Assembly (NCBI GenBank): GCA_032622095.1
Contig: CP136061.1
Location: 66,033,127 to 66,097,126 of the forward strand
Origin: Siphonodentalium dalli
Lineage: Eukaryota; Mollusca; Scaphopoda; Gadilida; Siphonodentaliidae
Length of the DNA: 64,000 nt
Direction of reading: 5' to 3'
Shown here: piece by piece, positions 63,596-64,000 of the stretch
Layout: the number at the start of each line of letters is the position of its first letter
Position numbering within the stretch: position 1 is the first letter of the stretch
Notes under the pieces: model-generated
What the model was told of the DNA's origin: nothing
Database searches by the model: none
Seen by the model: the letters and a program-made list of their open reading frames with translations, nothing else
Program-made: the position numbers and the translations under genes

Positions 63596-64000
63596 GACTC
63601 CCTTTAATTAATCAATAAAGCAACAGGTAGTCGAAAATATGTTTATGGACCTTCAGCTTTCTTGTTATTGGTGTAGCCCCTTTTATGGTATCATCAAAGC
63701 GCCAACCATGAGATCCTGGTCTGCCCCATAGACCTGAAAAAACACACCAGCATAGCTGTTAGCAAAAAGGATATCTAGTCCCAAAACTGAAGCAGAAATA
63801 TTGGGTGGGAGGGTGGGTGTGCAAGAAAAATATTGACTGATTCGAACTGTGCCTTACCCAAAGAGAGAATGTATGCTGTAATTACCCTGTGACCTAATGC
63901 TAGACAAAATAGTTCCTTTCTCAATATCGATGTGGGTTGTTCAATGCGTTAGCCTATATGCATTGCTTTAGGACAAACAAAGGCATTGTCTCTGTCAGTT
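63596..64000. other. Start of intron 12
   Basis: No further TMTC exon before the window ends. No repeat recognised. Confidence 0.4.

Noticed and set aside
1-64000. tRNA, rRNA or snRNA genes
   Set aside because: No cloverleaf with A and B boxes or conserved rRNA segments was seen on scanning; a tRNAscan-SE/Infernal run would be decisive.

Overview
The window is AT-rich, intron-rich animal nuclear DNA. Exons of 70-300 bp with GT-AG junctions sit in introns of 0.8-20 kb that are packed with non-autonomous DNA transposons, foldback elements and minisatellites. The repeat style, with many short TTAA-, TA- and 8-bp-TSD elements and arrays carrying a 'GTCCGTCC' lead-in, fits a marine invertebrate such as a mollusc or another lophotrochozoan. 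The species cannot be fixed from sequence alone. No bacterial operon, rRNA, tRNA or CRISPR array was seen.

One gene dominates. From 6,777 to the right edge, on the + strand, I can join twelve exons by reading frame into 626 contiguous codons, with every intron phase consistent. They encode a TMTC-family protein (transmembrane and tetratricopeptide-repeat O-mannosyltransferase), most like TMTC1. Exons 1-9 give the multi-membrane GT-C part (an acidic DD pair after the first membrane segment, HKSYRP, the DUF1736-type region, the FLPASNLFF and VGFVVAER motifs). Exons 10-12 give four complete TPR repeats and part of a fifth. The C-terminal TPRs lie beyond the window. A TATA box, an E-box pair and a small overlapping upstream ORF precede the start codon. 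To the left, on the - strand, one ankyrin-repeat exon (2,335-2,459) marks a second gene that runs out of the window and may be head-to-head with TMTC.

Region by region: 0-6.5 kb holds foldback repeats, a 171-bp tandem duplication and a hAT-like element with a perfect 8-bp target duplication. 6.5-7.1 kb is the promoter and exon 1. 7-13.4 kb is intron 1, with microsatellites and an 81-bp direct repeat. 13.4-18 kb has exons 2 and 3 separated by a 3.8-kb long-inverted-repeat element that split an older MITE. 18-30 kb carries exons 4-8 with MITEs very close to several splice sites. 29.8-50.1 kb is a 20-kb intron, largely a transposon graveyard with a three-level nest and two copies of a 1.17-kb hAT-like element. 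50-64 kb carries exons 9-12, a 131-bp array and an 11-bp minisatellite of about 780 bp.

No new multi-gene system is evident. The most interesting signals concern gene structure and transposons. Partial tandem duplications of exon 3 and exon 9, each including a splice acceptor, lie just upstream of the real exons. The acceptor of exon 8 sits at the end of a tandem array apparently derived from a MITE and rich in branch-point-like CTAAC. Nested TTAA, hAT-like and 3-bp-TSD elements can be dated relative to one another. All identities were judged by eye; no alignment or database search was run.
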